A stretch of DNA of 64,000 bases from Zeimonas sp032027205 (GCA_032027205.1 JAVSMN010000001.1:1674001-1738000), one strand, 5' to 3'. Positions 24,106-33,113 are shown, counted from the first letter of the stretch. Notes: generated by a model from the sequence alone, not told the origin. Translations and numbers: made by a program.

Positions 24106-25766
24106 GCGCACACTCTCGACAGAAGCGCCAAGGCGGAGCGACACCGGGTAGCGCTGAGCGTCCGACGCCCTCCGGACGCAGAAGCGCCGGGCGCCCGCCC
24201 GGCGTGGGACATGCCGGCGACCGGCGCCCGCCCCGCGAAAACGACGGCGCCCAGCGCCCGCCCCGCGAAAACGACGGCGCCCAGCGCCCGCCCGGCGAAA
24301 ACGACGGCGCCCAGCGCCCGGTCGACGCCGGGCCGACCGGCGCACGGCGCGCGCCACTTTCCCGCGAGCTCGCCTGCGCTGCCCGCGCCATCGAGGCTCT
24401 CGTCGCCGGCCGCTCGCTGCCCGAGGCACTCGACGAGGCGCTCGCAGCCGAGTCCTCCAGCGAGCCTCTCCCCGTTGCGTCGCACGCAGCAATCCGCGAC
24501 CTCGCCTATCGCAGCTGCCGCGAGTTGGGGCTCGTTCGCGAGCTCGCCCGCGGCCTGAATGCGCGCGAGCCGGCGCCTGCACTCGCGGCGCTGCAATGGG
24601 TCGCGCTCGCCCAACTCGTCGAATCGGTGCGCGCCGATGCGGTCCTCGTCGACCAGGCGGTGCGCGCGGCGCACGCGCTGCCCGGCGGCGCCCCGGTTGC
24701 CGGTTTCCTGAACGCGACGCTGCGCCGCTTCGTGCGCGAGCGCGACGAGCGGCTGCAGGCGGCCCGGAGCAAGCCCGAAGCGCGCTGGAACCACCCTGAC
24801 TGGTGGATCGACCGCCTGCGTCGCGCCTGGCCCGAACGTTGGCAGCAGATCCTGGAGGTTGGCAACGGCGCCCCGCCGATGACGCTGCGCGTGAACCGCC
24901 GCCAGACGAGCGCAACCGAATACCTATCCCGCCTGCACGAGCAGGGGATCGCCGCACGCTGCCTCGGCGATCAGGCGATCGTGCTCGACGCCGCGGTGCC
25001 GGTCGGCACGCTGCCCGGCTGGCACGACGGCGTCGTCACCGTCCAGGACGCCGCCGCGCAGCTGGCGGCGCTCTTTCTTGCTCCTCGCGATGGTGAGCGC
25101 TTGCTAGACGCGTGCGCCGCGCCCGGTGGCAAGGCCACGCACCTGCTCGAACTGGCCGATGTCGAACTCACCGCGCTCGACATCGACGTCGCCCGGCTGC
25201 GCAGCGTGCGCGAGAACCTCGAGCGGCTGGGCTTCGCCGGCGGGGATGCCGGGAAGCGAGGTGCGGCTGTTGCGTCGCGCGCCGCCAACGCGAACCCCGC
25301 CACCGACCCCGCTCCGCTGTTCGCCCCCACCCGCCCACCGATCCTGATCGCCGGCGACGCCGCCCGTCCGTCCGACTGGTGGGACGGCCGCCCCTTCGAC
25401 CGCATCCTCGTCGACGCCCCGTGCACCGCTTCCGGCATCGTCCGGCGGCACCCCGACGTGCGCTGGCTGCGTCGCCGTAGCGATCTCGCGACACTGCCCC
25501 GACGCCAGTCGGAAATCCTCCAGACGCTTTGGTCGGTGCTCGGCACGGGTGGTAAATTGCTCTACACCACGTGCTCCGTCTTTCCCGAGGAAGGTGAGGG
25601 AGTAATCACCCGCTTTCTCGAGAAGCATCGAGACGCTTCGAGACTGCCGCTGCAGTGGCGCTTCGACGGGCGCACGCCGGAACCGGTGGCGACCCTGCTT
25701 CCGGTCGCCACCGCCACCCGCGACCACGACGGATTCTTCTTCGCCCTGCTGGAAAAACGCCCTTGA
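24102..25766 (+). CDS. rsmB: 16S rRNA (cytosine-967-C5)-methyltransferase RsmB
   Basis: 554 residues versus about 430 in E. coli. Order: a variable, charged N-terminal extension of about 85 residues containing RPPRENDGAQ repeats; a NusB-like RNA-binding domain (ARAIEALVAGRSLPEALDEA onward); then the SAM methyltransferase fold with LLDACAAPGGKATHLLEL, the catalytic-region cysteine in DAPCTASGIVRRHPDVRWL and the second cysteine in LLYTTCSVFPEEGE. A second low-complexity insertion (Ala/Asn/Pro-rich) lies between the SAM-binding strands, just before PPILIAGDAARP. Starts at GTG 24102 overlapping the htpX stop; its stop overlaps the next gene (TTGA). Confidence 0.94.
   Translation: MSAHSRQKRQGGATPGSAERPTPSGRRSAGRPPGVGHAGDRRPPRENDGAQRPPRENDGAQRPPGENDGAQRPVDAGPTGARRAPLSRELACAARAIEALVAGRSLPEALDEALAAESSSEPLPVASHAAIRDLAYRSCRELGLVRELARGLNAREPAPALAALQWVALAQLVESVRADAVLVDQAVRAAHALPGGAPVAGFLNATLRRFVRERDERLQAARSKPEARWNHPDWWIDRLRRAWPERWQQILEVGNGAPPMTLRVNRRQTSATEYLSRLHEQGIAARCLGDQAIVLDAAVPVGTLPGWHDGVVTVQDAAAQLAALFLAPRDGERLLDACAAPGGKATHLLELADVELTALDIDVARLRSVRENLERLGFAGGDAGKRGAAVASRAANANPATDPAPLFAPTRPPILIAGDAARPSDWWDGRPFDRILVDAPCTASGIVRRHPDVRWLRRRSDLATLPRRQSEILQTLWSVLGTGGKLLYTTCSVFPEEGEGVITRFLEKHRDASRLPLQWRFDGRTPEPVATLLPVATATRDHDGFFFALLEKRP
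24225..24320 (+). repeat. 30-bp tandem repeat inside rsmB (3.2 copies)
   Basis: Units at 24225-24254, 24255-24284 and 24285-24314, then a partial CGCCCG. They differ by about one base and each encodes RPPRENDGAQ (third copy RPPGENDGAQ). The unit length is a multiple of three, so copy-number changes keep the frame. Confidence 0.93.
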
Positions 25767-26332
25767 TCGCCCGTCTCGCCCTGGCGCTGGTGCTCGTGCT
25801 GGTGGCCACGCTGTGCGGACCGGTGCCGGCGGCGCGGGCGGCCGATGAGGCGGGTTTCGCGCGTCCGCGCCTCGAGCTCGATGCGGCGTCGAACAGCTGG
25901 ATGCTGTCCGGCGACTTCGAAGTGCCGCTCACCCGCTCGCTCGACGAGGCGGTGCGTCGCGGCGTGCCGCTGTATTTCGTCCTCGAGTTCGAGCTGATCC
26001 GTCCGCGCTGGTGGTGGACCGACGAGACGGTCGTCCAGCGCTCGGTCGTCTATCGGCTCGCGTATCACGCGCTCACGCGCCAGTACCGGCTCAATTTCGA
26101 CGGCCTGACGCAGACCTGGGACACGCTGTCCGACGCGACGCAGGCGATGAGCCGCGTTCGCCATTGGCGCGTCTTCGACGCCTCGGTCGTCAAGCCGGGG
26201 ACGCAATACGACGCTCGGGTACGCTTGAGGCTCGACGCGTCGCAATTGCCCAAGCCGTTCCAGATCAACGCGATCACCGATCGCGACTGGAATCCGCAGT
26301 CCGAATGGAAGGATTTCGCGTTCAGACCATAG
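25763..26332 (+). CDS. DUF4390 periplasmic protein
   Basis: 189 residues from TTG 25763, overlapping the rsmB stop by 4 nt. A signal peptide (LIARLALALVLVLVATLCGP...AARA) precedes a beta-rich domain with YFVLEFELIRPRWWWTDE and QINAITDRDWNPQSEW, which I recognise as DUF4390. It is placed between rsmB and the ntrY-like kinase, as in other Betaproteobacteria. Function is unknown; the constant linkage to the kinase suggests a periplasmic accessory or signal input. Its last 28 bp overlap the kinase start. Confidence 0.85.
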   Translation: MIARLALALVLVLVATLCGPVPAARAADEAGFARPRLELDAASNSWMLSGDFEVPLTRSLDEAVRRGVPLYFVLEFELIRPRWWWTDETVVQRSVVYRLAYHALTRQYRLNFDGLTQTWDTLSDATQAMSRVRHWRVFDASVVKPGTQYDARVRLRLDASQLPKPFQINAITDRDWNPQSEWKDFAFRP

Positions 26333-28707
26333 ATAGCGAGAAGCGCGCGGTCGGCCGGCTGCTGCGCTTCGCGCTGATCGGCTCGGTGGTGCTCGCGGTC
26401 ATCCTGCTGCTGCTGCTCGCGGTGGCGAGCGCGAACACCGAGCTGTTCGAGAGCCAGTACCCGATGCTGCTGTGGCTCACCGTCGGACTGGCGGTGGGGC
26501 TGCTGCTGCTCGTGCTCGAGCTGCTGCGCCGGCTCGTCGTTCGCTACCGGCGCGGGTTGTTCGGCACGCGGCTGATGGCGCGCATGGCCATGTCGTTCAC
26601 GCTGATGACGGTGCTGCCGGTCGCGCTGATCTATCTCGTCTCGGTGCAGTTCGTCGGCCGCTCGATCGAATCGTGGTTCGCCGTTCCGGTCGAGCGCGGG
26701 CTCGAGTCGGGACTGACGCTCGGCCGCACCGCGCTCGATTCGCTGCTCGCCGACCTCACGCAGAAAGCGCGCAGCGTCGCCGTCGAGCTGTCGGAGACGC
26801 CGCGCCCGATGTGGCCCGAGACGCTGAACAGCCGCCGTGAACAGCTCGGCGTGACCGACGCGATGATCGCCTCGGGCACCGGACGCATCATCACGACCAG
26901 CGGCAGCCAGTTCGCCTCGCTCGTGCCTGACCTGCCGCCGCCCAGCGCGATGCGGCAGGCGCGGCTGACGCGCCAGTACGCGGCCGTCGAACCGCAAGGC
27001 GAGACGATGCAGCTGAAGATGCGCGTGATCGTCGCCGTCGACACGCAGGGGCAGTTGCCCGACGAGCACCGCTACCTGCAGCTCGTGCAGCCGGTGCCCA
27101 CCGCGCTGTCGGAGAACGCCGAAGCGGTCGAGCAGGGCAGGCGCGACTTCCAGCAGTTGTCGCTGTCGCGCGAGGGGCTGGCGCGCATCTTCCGCATCAC
27201 GCTGACGCTGATCTTCCTGCTCACCGTGTTCTCGGCGGTGGCGGCGTCGTTCCTGCTGTCGGGTTGGCTTACCGGGCCGCTGTCGATGCTCGCCGCCGGC
27301 ACGCGCGCGGTTGCCGAGGGCGACTACCGGCCGGTGAAGGACTACACCGGGCGCGACGAGCTGGGTGCGCTCACGCAGTCGTTCAACCTGATGACGCGGC
27401 AGCTCGAGGACGCGCGCATGCAGGTCGAGCGCAACCAGCGCGAGCTCGAGCGCGTGAACGCGCGCCTCGAGAGCGTGCTGGCCAACCTCACGGCAGGCGT
27501 GCTCGTACTCGACTCCGATTTCCGGCTCACGCTGGCCAATGCCGGCGCCGAGCGCATTCTCGGGCTGTCGCTGACCGAGCATCTCGACAAGCCGATCACC
27601 GAGGTGCCGCGCCTCGAAGCGCTCGCGCCGGCGATCCGTGCCGCATTCAACGAGCAGGCCGCCGCCGGGGCGGTGAGCTGGCAACGCCAGTTCGTGCTGC
27701 CGCAGGCGCCGTCGGCGGCGCCGACAGGGAGTGCCGCGGGTGCAGAGACGTCGTCTTCCGCCGCTGCACCGGCCTCGTCGAGCGCATCGATTGCTTCGGC
27801 CGCGTCGACGGCGTCGACGGCGTCGCACGCGCGCGCTCCGGGAGCGCCCGGCACGAATTCCGACCAGACGATCTTCGCGCGCGGCTCGATCCTGCCCGAG
27901 CGGCGCGTCGGCTACGTCGTCGTATTCGACGACATCAGCGAAGTGATCTCGGCGCAGCGCGCGGTGGCGTGGGCCGAGGTCGCGCGTCGCCTCGCGCACG
28001 AGATCAAGAACCCGCTCACGCCGATCCAGCTCGCTGCCGAACGCACGCAGCGCAAGCTCGCCGACAAGCTGCCGCCGGCCGACGCCGAGTTGCTGGCGAA
28101 GAATTCGCAGACGATCGTCAACCAGGTCGCGGCGCTCAAGCGGATGGTCGACGAGTTCCGCGACTACGCGCGCCTGCCCGCCGCGCAACTCGCGCCGCTT
28201 GACCTGAACGAGCTGGTCGACGAGGTGCTTCGCCTGTATGCGGCAGCCGGCGGACGCGTGTCGATCCGTCCGCAGCTGGCACCGATGCTGCCGCACGTCT
28301 TCGGCGATGCGACGCAACTGCGGCAGGTGATCCACAACCTGATCAAGAACGCCGTCGAGGCCACCGATCAGGTCGAGCATCCGGAAATCGAGTTGCTCAC
28401 CGAATTGCTCGCGCTGGCCGACGGCGACGCAGCGGTGCGACTGATCGTGCGCGATAACGGCGGCGGATTCTCGCCGAGCGCGCTGTCGCGCGTGTTCGAG
28501 CCTTACGTCACGAACAAGCCGCGCGGCACGGGCCTGGGCCTGGCGATCGTCAAGAAGATCGTCGACGAGCACGGCGCGCGCATCGACGTCGCGAACTGGG
28601 GCGAGACCGGCGGCGGTACGCCGGTCGGCGCGCAGATCGCGGTGCTATTTACGAAACTGGCCAAAAGCGAGGACAATCGTCGCTTGGTCGCAACACTGCA
28701 CGGATAG
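26305..28707 (+). CDS. ntrY: NtrY-like sensor histidine kinase
   Basis: 800-residue membrane kinase. Two N-terminal hydrophobic segments (FALIGSVVLAVILLLLLAV, LLWLTVGLAVGLLLLVL), a third TM and a large periplasmic sensor domain are followed by another TM and HAMP (GWLTGPLSMLAAGTRAVAEG), a PAS domain (VLANLTAGVLVLDSDFRL), HisKA with LAHEIKNPLTPIQLAAER (phospho-His) and HATPase_c (N box LIKNAVEAT, DNGGGF, GTGLGLAIVKK). An Ala/Ser/Thr-rich low-complexity stretch of about 50 residues lies between PAS and HisKA. The start overlaps DUF4390. The partner regulator begins 17 bp downstream. NtrY/NtrX systems respond to nitrogen or redox/respiratory state. Confidence 0.9.
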   Translation: MEGFRVQTIDSEKRAVGRLLRFALIGSVVLAVILLLLLAVASANTELFESQYPMLLWLTVGLAVGLLLLVLELLRRLVVRYRRGLFGTRLMARMAMSFTLMTVLPVALIYLVSVQFVGRSIESWFAVPVERGLESGLTLGRTALDSLLADLTQKARSVAVELSETPRPMWPETLNSRREQLGVTDAMIASGTGRIITTSGSQFASLVPDLPPPSAMRQARLTRQYAAVEPQGETMQLKMRVIVAVDTQGQLPDEHRYLQLVQPVPTALSENAEAVEQGRRDFQQLSLSREGLARIFRITLTLIFLLTVFSAVAASFLLSGWLTGPLSMLAAGTRAVAEGDYRPVKDYTGRDELGALTQSFNLMTRQLEDARMQVERNQRELERVNARLESVLANLTAGVLVLDSDFRLTLANAGAERILGLSLTEHLDKPITEVPRLEALAPAIRAAFNEQAAAGAVSWQRQFVLPQAPSAAPTGSAAGAETSSSAAAPASSSASIASAASTASTASHARAPGAPGTNSDQTIFARGSILPERRVGYVVVFDDISEVISAQRAVAWAEVARRLAHEIKNPLTPIQLAAERTQRKLADKLPPADAELLAKNSQTIVNQVAALKRMVDEFRDYARLPAAQLAPLDLNELVDEVLRLYAAAGGRVSIRPQLAPMLPHVFGDATQLRQVIHNLIKNAVEATDQVEHPEIELLTELLALADGDAAVRLIVRDNGGGFSPSALSRVFEPYVTNKPRGTGLGLAIVKKIVDEHGARIDVANWGETGGGTPVGAQIAVLFTKLAKSEDNRRLVATLHG

Positions 28708-28723
28708 GGGTCAAACGGCATCC

Positions 28724-29554
28724 ATGGCGGAAATACTCGTTGTCGACGACGAAATCGGAATTCGTGAGCTGCTCTCCGAGATCCTCGGCGACGAAGGCCA
28801 CTCGGTGTTGCTTGCCGAAAGCGCGCAGCAGGCGCGCCAGGCGCGCGAAGACAACCCGATCGACCTCGTGCTGCTGGACATCTGGATGCCCGATACCGAC
28901 GGCGTCACGTTGCTCAAGGAATGGGCGAGCTGCGGCAAGCTGACGATGCCGGTGATCATGATGTCGGGTCACGCCACGATCGACACCGCGGTCGAGGCCA
29001 CGCGCATCGGTGCGCTCGATTTCCTCGAGAAGCCGATCACGCTGCAGAAGCTGCTGAAGGCCGTCGAAACCGGCCTGGAGCGCGGACGCGGCAACGACCC
29101 GCGCGTCGCACCGCCGCCGCCCGGCGCGCAGATGCGCACCGTGCACGCCGCATACCAGTCGAGCGCGCGCGTCGGCGTCACTGTGCCTGGCGCGCACGCG
29201 CAGCCTTCGATGACGCTCGTTCATCCGGCGCCGGCCGGCGCAACAGCCGAGGGCGTCGCCGCCTTCGGCGCCGCGCCCGCGACAGCGCTTTCGGGCGGCG
29301 CCGCGGCGGGCGGTGCGACGATCGGCGTCACGCCCGGGCACGTCGGCATTCGCGAACTGCCGCTCGACCTGCCGTTGCGCGAGGCGCGCGACTGCTTCGA
29401 GCGCGCCTATTTCGAGCACCACCTCACGCGCGAGCACGGCAGCATGACGCGCGTGGCCGAGCGCACCGGGCTCGAGCGCACGCACCTGTACCGCAAGCTC
29501 AAGCAACTTGGCATCGACCTGTCGCGCGGCGCCTATCGCAAGCAGGGTTCGTAG
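28724..29554 (+). CDS. ntrX: NtrX-like response regulator lacking the AAA+ domain
   Basis: 276 residues. The receiver domain has the acidic pair Asp8/Asp9 in VVDDE, phospho-acceptor Asp52 in LLDIWMPDTDG and the conserved Lys in FLEKPI. A linker of about 100 residues rich in Ala/Gly/Pro/Val follows, then a Fis-type HTH (MTRVAERTGLERTHLYRKLK) at about 240-262. Canonical NtrX is about 450 residues, with a sigma-54 AAA+ module between these two parts; here no Walker or GAFTGA motif is present. It should therefore bind DNA, like RegA/PrrA, without driving sigma-54 promoters. It is paired with the NtrY-like kinase upstream and trkA downstream. Confidence 0.85.
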   Translation: MAEILVVDDEIGIRELLSEILGDEGHSVLLAESAQQARQAREDNPIDLVLLDIWMPDTDGVTLLKEWASCGKLTMPVIMMSGHATIDTAVEATRIGALDFLEKPITLQKLLKAVETGLERGRGNDPRVAPPPPGAQMRTVHAAYQSSARVGVTVPGAHAQPSMTLVHPAPAGATAEGVAAFGAAPATALSGGAAAGGATIGVTPGHVGIRELPLDLPLREARDCFERAYFEHHLTREHGSMTRVAERTGLERTHLYRKLKQLGIDLSRGAYRKQGS

Positions 29555-29590
29555 CGGCGCGTCGTCGCGGCCGGCGCGAGCGCGTTCCCC

Positions 29591-31021
29591 GTGAAGATCC
29601 TGATCCTCGGCGCCGGTCGCGTCGGTGCATCGGTGGCCGCGAGCCTCGTCTCCGAGCGCAACGACATCACGGTCATCGACACCGATCCGGCGCAGCTGCG
29701 CCAGCTCGCCGACAAGCTCGACCTGCGCACGGTAGCCGGCAACGGCACGCATCCGCCGGTGCTGGAGCAGGCCGGCGCCGAAGATGCCGACATGCTGATC
29801 GCCGCTGCCGCGCGCGACGAGACGAACCTCGTCGCCTGCCAGATCGCGGCGCGCCTGTTCAACGTGCCCACGCGCATCGCGCGCGTGCGCGCCCCCGAAT
29901 TCCAGAACCACCCCGACATCACCGGCGAGGGCGGCTTCTACGTCGACTACCTGATCTGTCCCGAGGAGACGGTCACCGACTACATCTCGAAGCTGATCGA
30001 GTTCCCCGGCGCGCTGCAGGTGCTCGAATTCGCCGGCGGACGCGCGAGCCTGATCGCCGTGCGCGCCTATGCCGGCGGCCCGCTCGTTTCACGCCACATC
30101 CGCGACCTGCGCGGCGCGCACCCCGACGTCGACATGCGCATCGTCGCGATCTTTCGCAACGACCGCCCGGTGCGTCCCGAAGGCGACACGAAGATCGAGC
30201 CGGGCGACGAGGTGTTCCTGCTCGCCGCGTCGAATCACATCCGCACCGCGCTGTCCGACCTGCGCCGCAACGACGAGCCGGTGCGGCGGGTGATGATCGC
30301 CGGCGGCGGCAACATCGGGCTGCGCCTGGCGCGGCGCCTGGGAACCGCCTACCAGGTGAAGGTGATCGAGGGTAACCGCACGCGCTGCAACTACCTCGCC
30401 ACGCAACTGCCCACGTCGACGCTGATCCTGCACGGCGATTCCACCGACGAGACGCTGCTCGCCGAGGAAGGCGTCGCCGAGATGGACCTGTTCGTCGCGC
30501 TCACCTCCGACGACGAGACGAACATCATGTCGTGCATGCTGGCCAAGCGGATCGGCGCGCGACGCACGATCGCGCTGATCAACCGGCAGGCGTACGCCGA
30601 TCTCGTCGAGGGCAGCCGCATCGACATCGCGATCGTGCCGTCGCAGACGACGATCGGTCAGCTGCTCACGCACGTGCGCCGCGGCGACGTCGTGTCGGTG
30701 CATTCGCTGCGTCGCGGCGCCGCCGAGACGCTCGAGCTGATCGCGCACGGCGACCCGAAGTCGTCGAAGGTGGTCGGCCGGCGCATCGAGGAGATCGATT
30801 TGCCGCACGGCGCGACGATCGGTGCGATCGTGCGCTCGCTGGATGGAGAACCGCTGCCGCTCGAACCGGTGCGCGGCCGCGCCGCGCCGCGTTTCGAGGT
30901 GGTGATGGCGCATCACGACACCGAGATCCGCTCGGGCGACCACGTGATCGTGTTCGTCGACAACAAGCGCACGATCCCGAAAGTGGAGAAGTCGTTCCAG
31001 GTGAATGTCGGCTTCTTCTAG
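29591..31021 (+). CDS. trkA: Trk potassium uptake regulator TrkA
   Basis: 476-residue cytoplasmic NAD(H)-binding gating subunit of the Trk K+ system. Two RCK modules are visible: MKILILGAGRVGASVAASL (first Rossmann, with Asp of VIDTD) and VMIAGGGNIGLRLARRL (second), each followed by a TrkA-C domain. Start is GTG at 29591. The cognate channel gene trkH lies 6 kb away at 36870, separated by the TRAP/amidase genes. Confidence 0.95.
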   Translation: MKILILGAGRVGASVAASLVSERNDITVIDTDPAQLRQLADKLDLRTVAGNGTHPPVLEQAGAEDADMLIAAAARDETNLVACQIAARLFNVPTRIARVRAPEFQNHPDITGEGGFYVDYLICPEETVTDYISKLIEFPGALQVLEFAGGRASLIAVRAYAGGPLVSRHIRDLRGAHPDVDMRIVAIFRNDRPVRPEGDTKIEPGDEVFLLAASNHIRTALSDLRRNDEPVRRVMIAGGGNIGLRLARRLGTAYQVKVIEGNRTRCNYLATQLPTSTLILHGDSTDETLLAEEGVAEMDLFVALTSDDETNIMSCMLAKRIGARRTIALINRQAYADLVEGSRIDIAIVPSQTTIGQLLTHVRRGDVVSVHSLRRGAAETLELIAHGDPKSSKVVGRRIEEIDLPHGATIGAIVRSLDGEPLPLEPVRGRAAPRFEVVMAHHDTEIRSGDHVIVFVDNKRTIPKVEKSFQVNVGFF

Positions 31022-31075
31022 CGGCGATGCGGAACGGTTCTCGCTACGGGAAAACCCCTGCGCGACAAACTTAAC

Positions 31076-31104
31076 GTGACAGCCCCCTCCCACGTGATTA
31101 GGAT
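31076..31104 (+). promoter_or_regulatory. Putative sigma-70 promoter of the TRAP operon
   Basis: GTGACA at 31076-31081 (5 of 6 to TTGACA), a 17-bp spacer, then TAGGAT at 31099-31104 (4 of 6 to TATAAT). It lies 88 bp upstream of the binding-protein ATG, leaving a leader of about 80 nt. Confidence 0.5.
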
Positions 31105-31191
31105 TTGGTGCCTTTCGCGCAACGGGCACCGATAGTCCGCGCCGAACGCAGAGATTCGATGTCGTAGCCATCCCTTTCCGGAGACATAAGC

Positions 31192-32316
31192 ATGGCTGAA
31201 CAGATCCGCTCCCGTCGCAAGTTCATCGGCACGGCCGCCGCAGCGGGCGCCGGCACCCTCGCCTTCCCGATGATCGCCAAGGCGCAGGGCCCGATTTCGA
31301 TGCGCTGGCAGAGCACCTGGCCGTCGAAGGACATCTTCCACGAGTACGCGGTCGACTTCGCCAAGAAGGTCAACGACATGACCGGCGGCGACCTGAAGAT
31401 CGAGGTGCTGCCCGCCGGCGCCGTCGTTCCGGCGTTCAACCTGCTCGACGCGGTCTCCAAGGGCACGCTCGACGGCGGCCACGGCGTCGTCGTCTATCAC
31501 TACGGCAAGAACAACGCGCTCGCGCTCTGGGGTTCGGGTCCGGCCTTCGGCATGGACGCGAACATGCTGCTCGCCTGGCACAAGTACGGCGGCGGCAAGG
31601 CGTTTCTCGAGCGCCTGTACCAAACGGTCGGGGCGAACGTGAAGTCGTACGTCTACGGTCCGATGGCCACGCAGCCGCTGGGCTGGTTCAAGAAGCCGGT
31701 GACGAAGGCCGAGGACATGAAGGGGCTGAAGTTCCGCACCGTCGGCCTGTCGATCGACGTCTTCACCGGCATGGGCGTAGCGGTGAACGCGCTGCCCGGC
31801 GGCGAGATCGTCCCGGCGCTCGACCGCGGCCTGCTCGACGGCGCCGAGTTCAACAACGCCAGCTCCGACCGCCTGCTCGGCTTCACCGACGTCTCGAAGG
31901 TCTGCATGCTGCAGAGCTACCACCAGAACGCCGAGCAGTTCGAGATCCTGTTCAACAAGGCGAAGTTCGACGCGCTGCCCGAAAAGATGCGCGCGATCAT
32001 CGACAACGCCGTCGAGGCCGCCTCGGCCGACATGTCGTGGAAGGCGATCGACCGCTACTCGAAGGACTACGAGGAGATGCAGGCGAAGGACGGCGTCAAG
32101 TTCTACAAGACGCCCGATCCGATCCTCGCGCAGCAACTGGTCATCTACGACCAGGTCACCGACAAGATGAGCGCCGCCAATCCGCTGTTCAAGGAGATCC
32201 TCGAGTCGCAACGCAAGTTTGCCGCGCGCACGGTCAAGTGGGACCTCGACACGAACGTCAACCGCCGGATGGCGTACAACCACTACTACGGGCCGAAGCA
32301 GCAGAAGAAGAGCTGA
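31192..32316 (+). CDS. dctP: TRAP transporter substrate-binding protein (DctP family)
   Basis: 374 residues with a Tat-type signal: RSRRKFIGTAAAAGAGTLAF (twin Arg plus FIG) cleaved after AKAQG. The mature part is a DctP-family periplasmic receptor (MRWQSTWPSKDIFHEYA; MKGLKFRTVGLSIDVFTGMG contains the Arg that usually binds the substrate carboxylate). A GGAGA site precedes the ATG. It feeds the DctQ/DctM permease encoded next. Ligand is unknown: an organic or aromatic acid is typical, and the amidase downstream might release it. Confidence 0.92.
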   Translation: MAEQIRSRRKFIGTAAAAGAGTLAFPMIAKAQGPISMRWQSTWPSKDIFHEYAVDFAKKVNDMTGGDLKIEVLPAGAVVPAFNLLDAVSKGTLDGGHGVVVYHYGKNNALALWGSGPAFGMDANMLLAWHKYGGGKAFLERLYQTVGANVKSYVYGPMATQPLGWFKKPVTKAEDMKGLKFRTVGLSIDVFTGMGVAVNALPGGEIVPALDRGLLDGAEFNNASSDRLLGFTDVSKVCMLQSYHQNAEQFEILFNKAKFDALPEKMRAIIDNAVEAASADMSWKAIDRYSKDYEEMQAKDGVKFYKTPDPILAQQLVIYDQVTDKMSAANPLFKEILESQRKFAARTVKWDLDTNVNRRMAYNHYYGPKQQKKS

Positions 32317-32357
32317 CGAGCACGCGATGACGGGCGCTCGCATGCTGCCGGCGCCCG

Positions 32358-32389
32358 CGCACCGGAACGCAAGCCAGCGTTCCGGTGCG
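32358..32389 (+). terminator. 13-bp hairpin between the TRAP receptor and permease genes
   Basis: CGCACCGGAACGC (32358-32370) pairs perfectly with GCGTTCCGGTGCG (32377-32389) around AAGCCA. No T-run follows, so it is more likely a partial terminator or 3' stabiliser that keeps the receptor transcript more abundant than the permease transcript. Confidence 0.55.
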
Positions 32390-32513
32390 TGCCGGTGACG
32401 AAGCGGTTGCCGGCCGGCACCGCCCTTGGCCGTCCCTTCGCCGTTCCCATCCACGGACCCGCCCGCGCCCGAGCGCCCGGCGGGACTTCGCCGTAGCAGC
32501 ACGCAGGCTCACC

Positions 32514-33113
32514 ATGCAAAACCTCTTCCTGGCCGTCGACCGGTTCAACACCCGGATCGGCCACTTCTTCGCGTGGCTGATCGTCGCCCTCACCGGGCTG
32601 ATCACCTGGGAAGTCTTCTCGCGCTACGCGCTGAATTCCCCGCACCCATGGGCGTTCGACGCGCAGATGATGCTCTACGGTACGTTGTTCATGATGGCCG
32701 GCGCCTACACGCTCGCCGCCAACGGGCACGTGCGCGGCGACATCCTGTATGGGTTCTTCACGCCGCGCACGCAGGCGTTCTTCGACCTCGTGCTCTACAT
32801 CGTGTTCTTCATCCCGGGCGTCGTCGCGATGGTCTGGGCTGGCTACGAGTATGCGGGCGAGTCCTTCGCGATCCGCGAGCACTCGTCGATCACCGCCGAC
32901 GGGCCGCCGATCTATCCGTTCAAGGCGGTGATTCCTCTTGCCGGCGCGCTGCTGCTGCTGCAGGGCGCGATCGAGATCCTGCGCTGCATCGTCTGCCTGC
33001 GGACGGGGGCCTGGCCCAAGCGCGTGGATGACGTCGAGGAGGTCGACGTCGACAAGCTGCGCGCGATGGTCAGCGAACACGTTGCCGAGAACAAGGCGCA
33101 CGACGCGCGCTGA
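32514..33113 (+). CDS. dctQ: TRAP transporter small permease (DctQ family)
   Basis: 199 residues with four predicted TM segments (FAWLIVALTGLITWEVFSRY; MMLYGTLFMMAGAYTLA; FDLVLYIVFFIPGVVAMVW; AVIPLAGALLLLQGAIEILR) and the family feature WEVFSRYAL near the first helix. The ATG at 32514 is chosen because it starts right before TM1; the 129 bp of open frame upstream contain the hairpin and no protein features. The Lys/Asp/Glu-rich C-terminus is cytoplasmic. Forms the permease with DctM, which starts 12 bp downstream. Confidence 0.9.
   Translation: MQNLFLAVDRFNTRIGHFFAWLIVALTGLITWEVFSRYALNSPHPWAFDAQMMLYGTLFMMAGAYTLAANGHVRGDILYGFFTPRTQAFFDLVLYIVFFIPGVVAMVWAGYEYAGESFAIREHSSITADGPPIYPFKAVIPLAGALLLLQGAIEILRCIVCLRTGAWPKRVDDVEEVDVDKLRAMVSEHVAENKAHDAR

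Noticed and set aside
24225..24320. CRISPR array
   Set aside because: The 30-bp units are directly adjacent with no spacers and are in frame within rsmB.
26065..28572. 835-codon minus-strand frame opposite the NtrY-like kinase
   Set aside because: Antisense shadow; no domain signature, Arg/Gln/His-rich.
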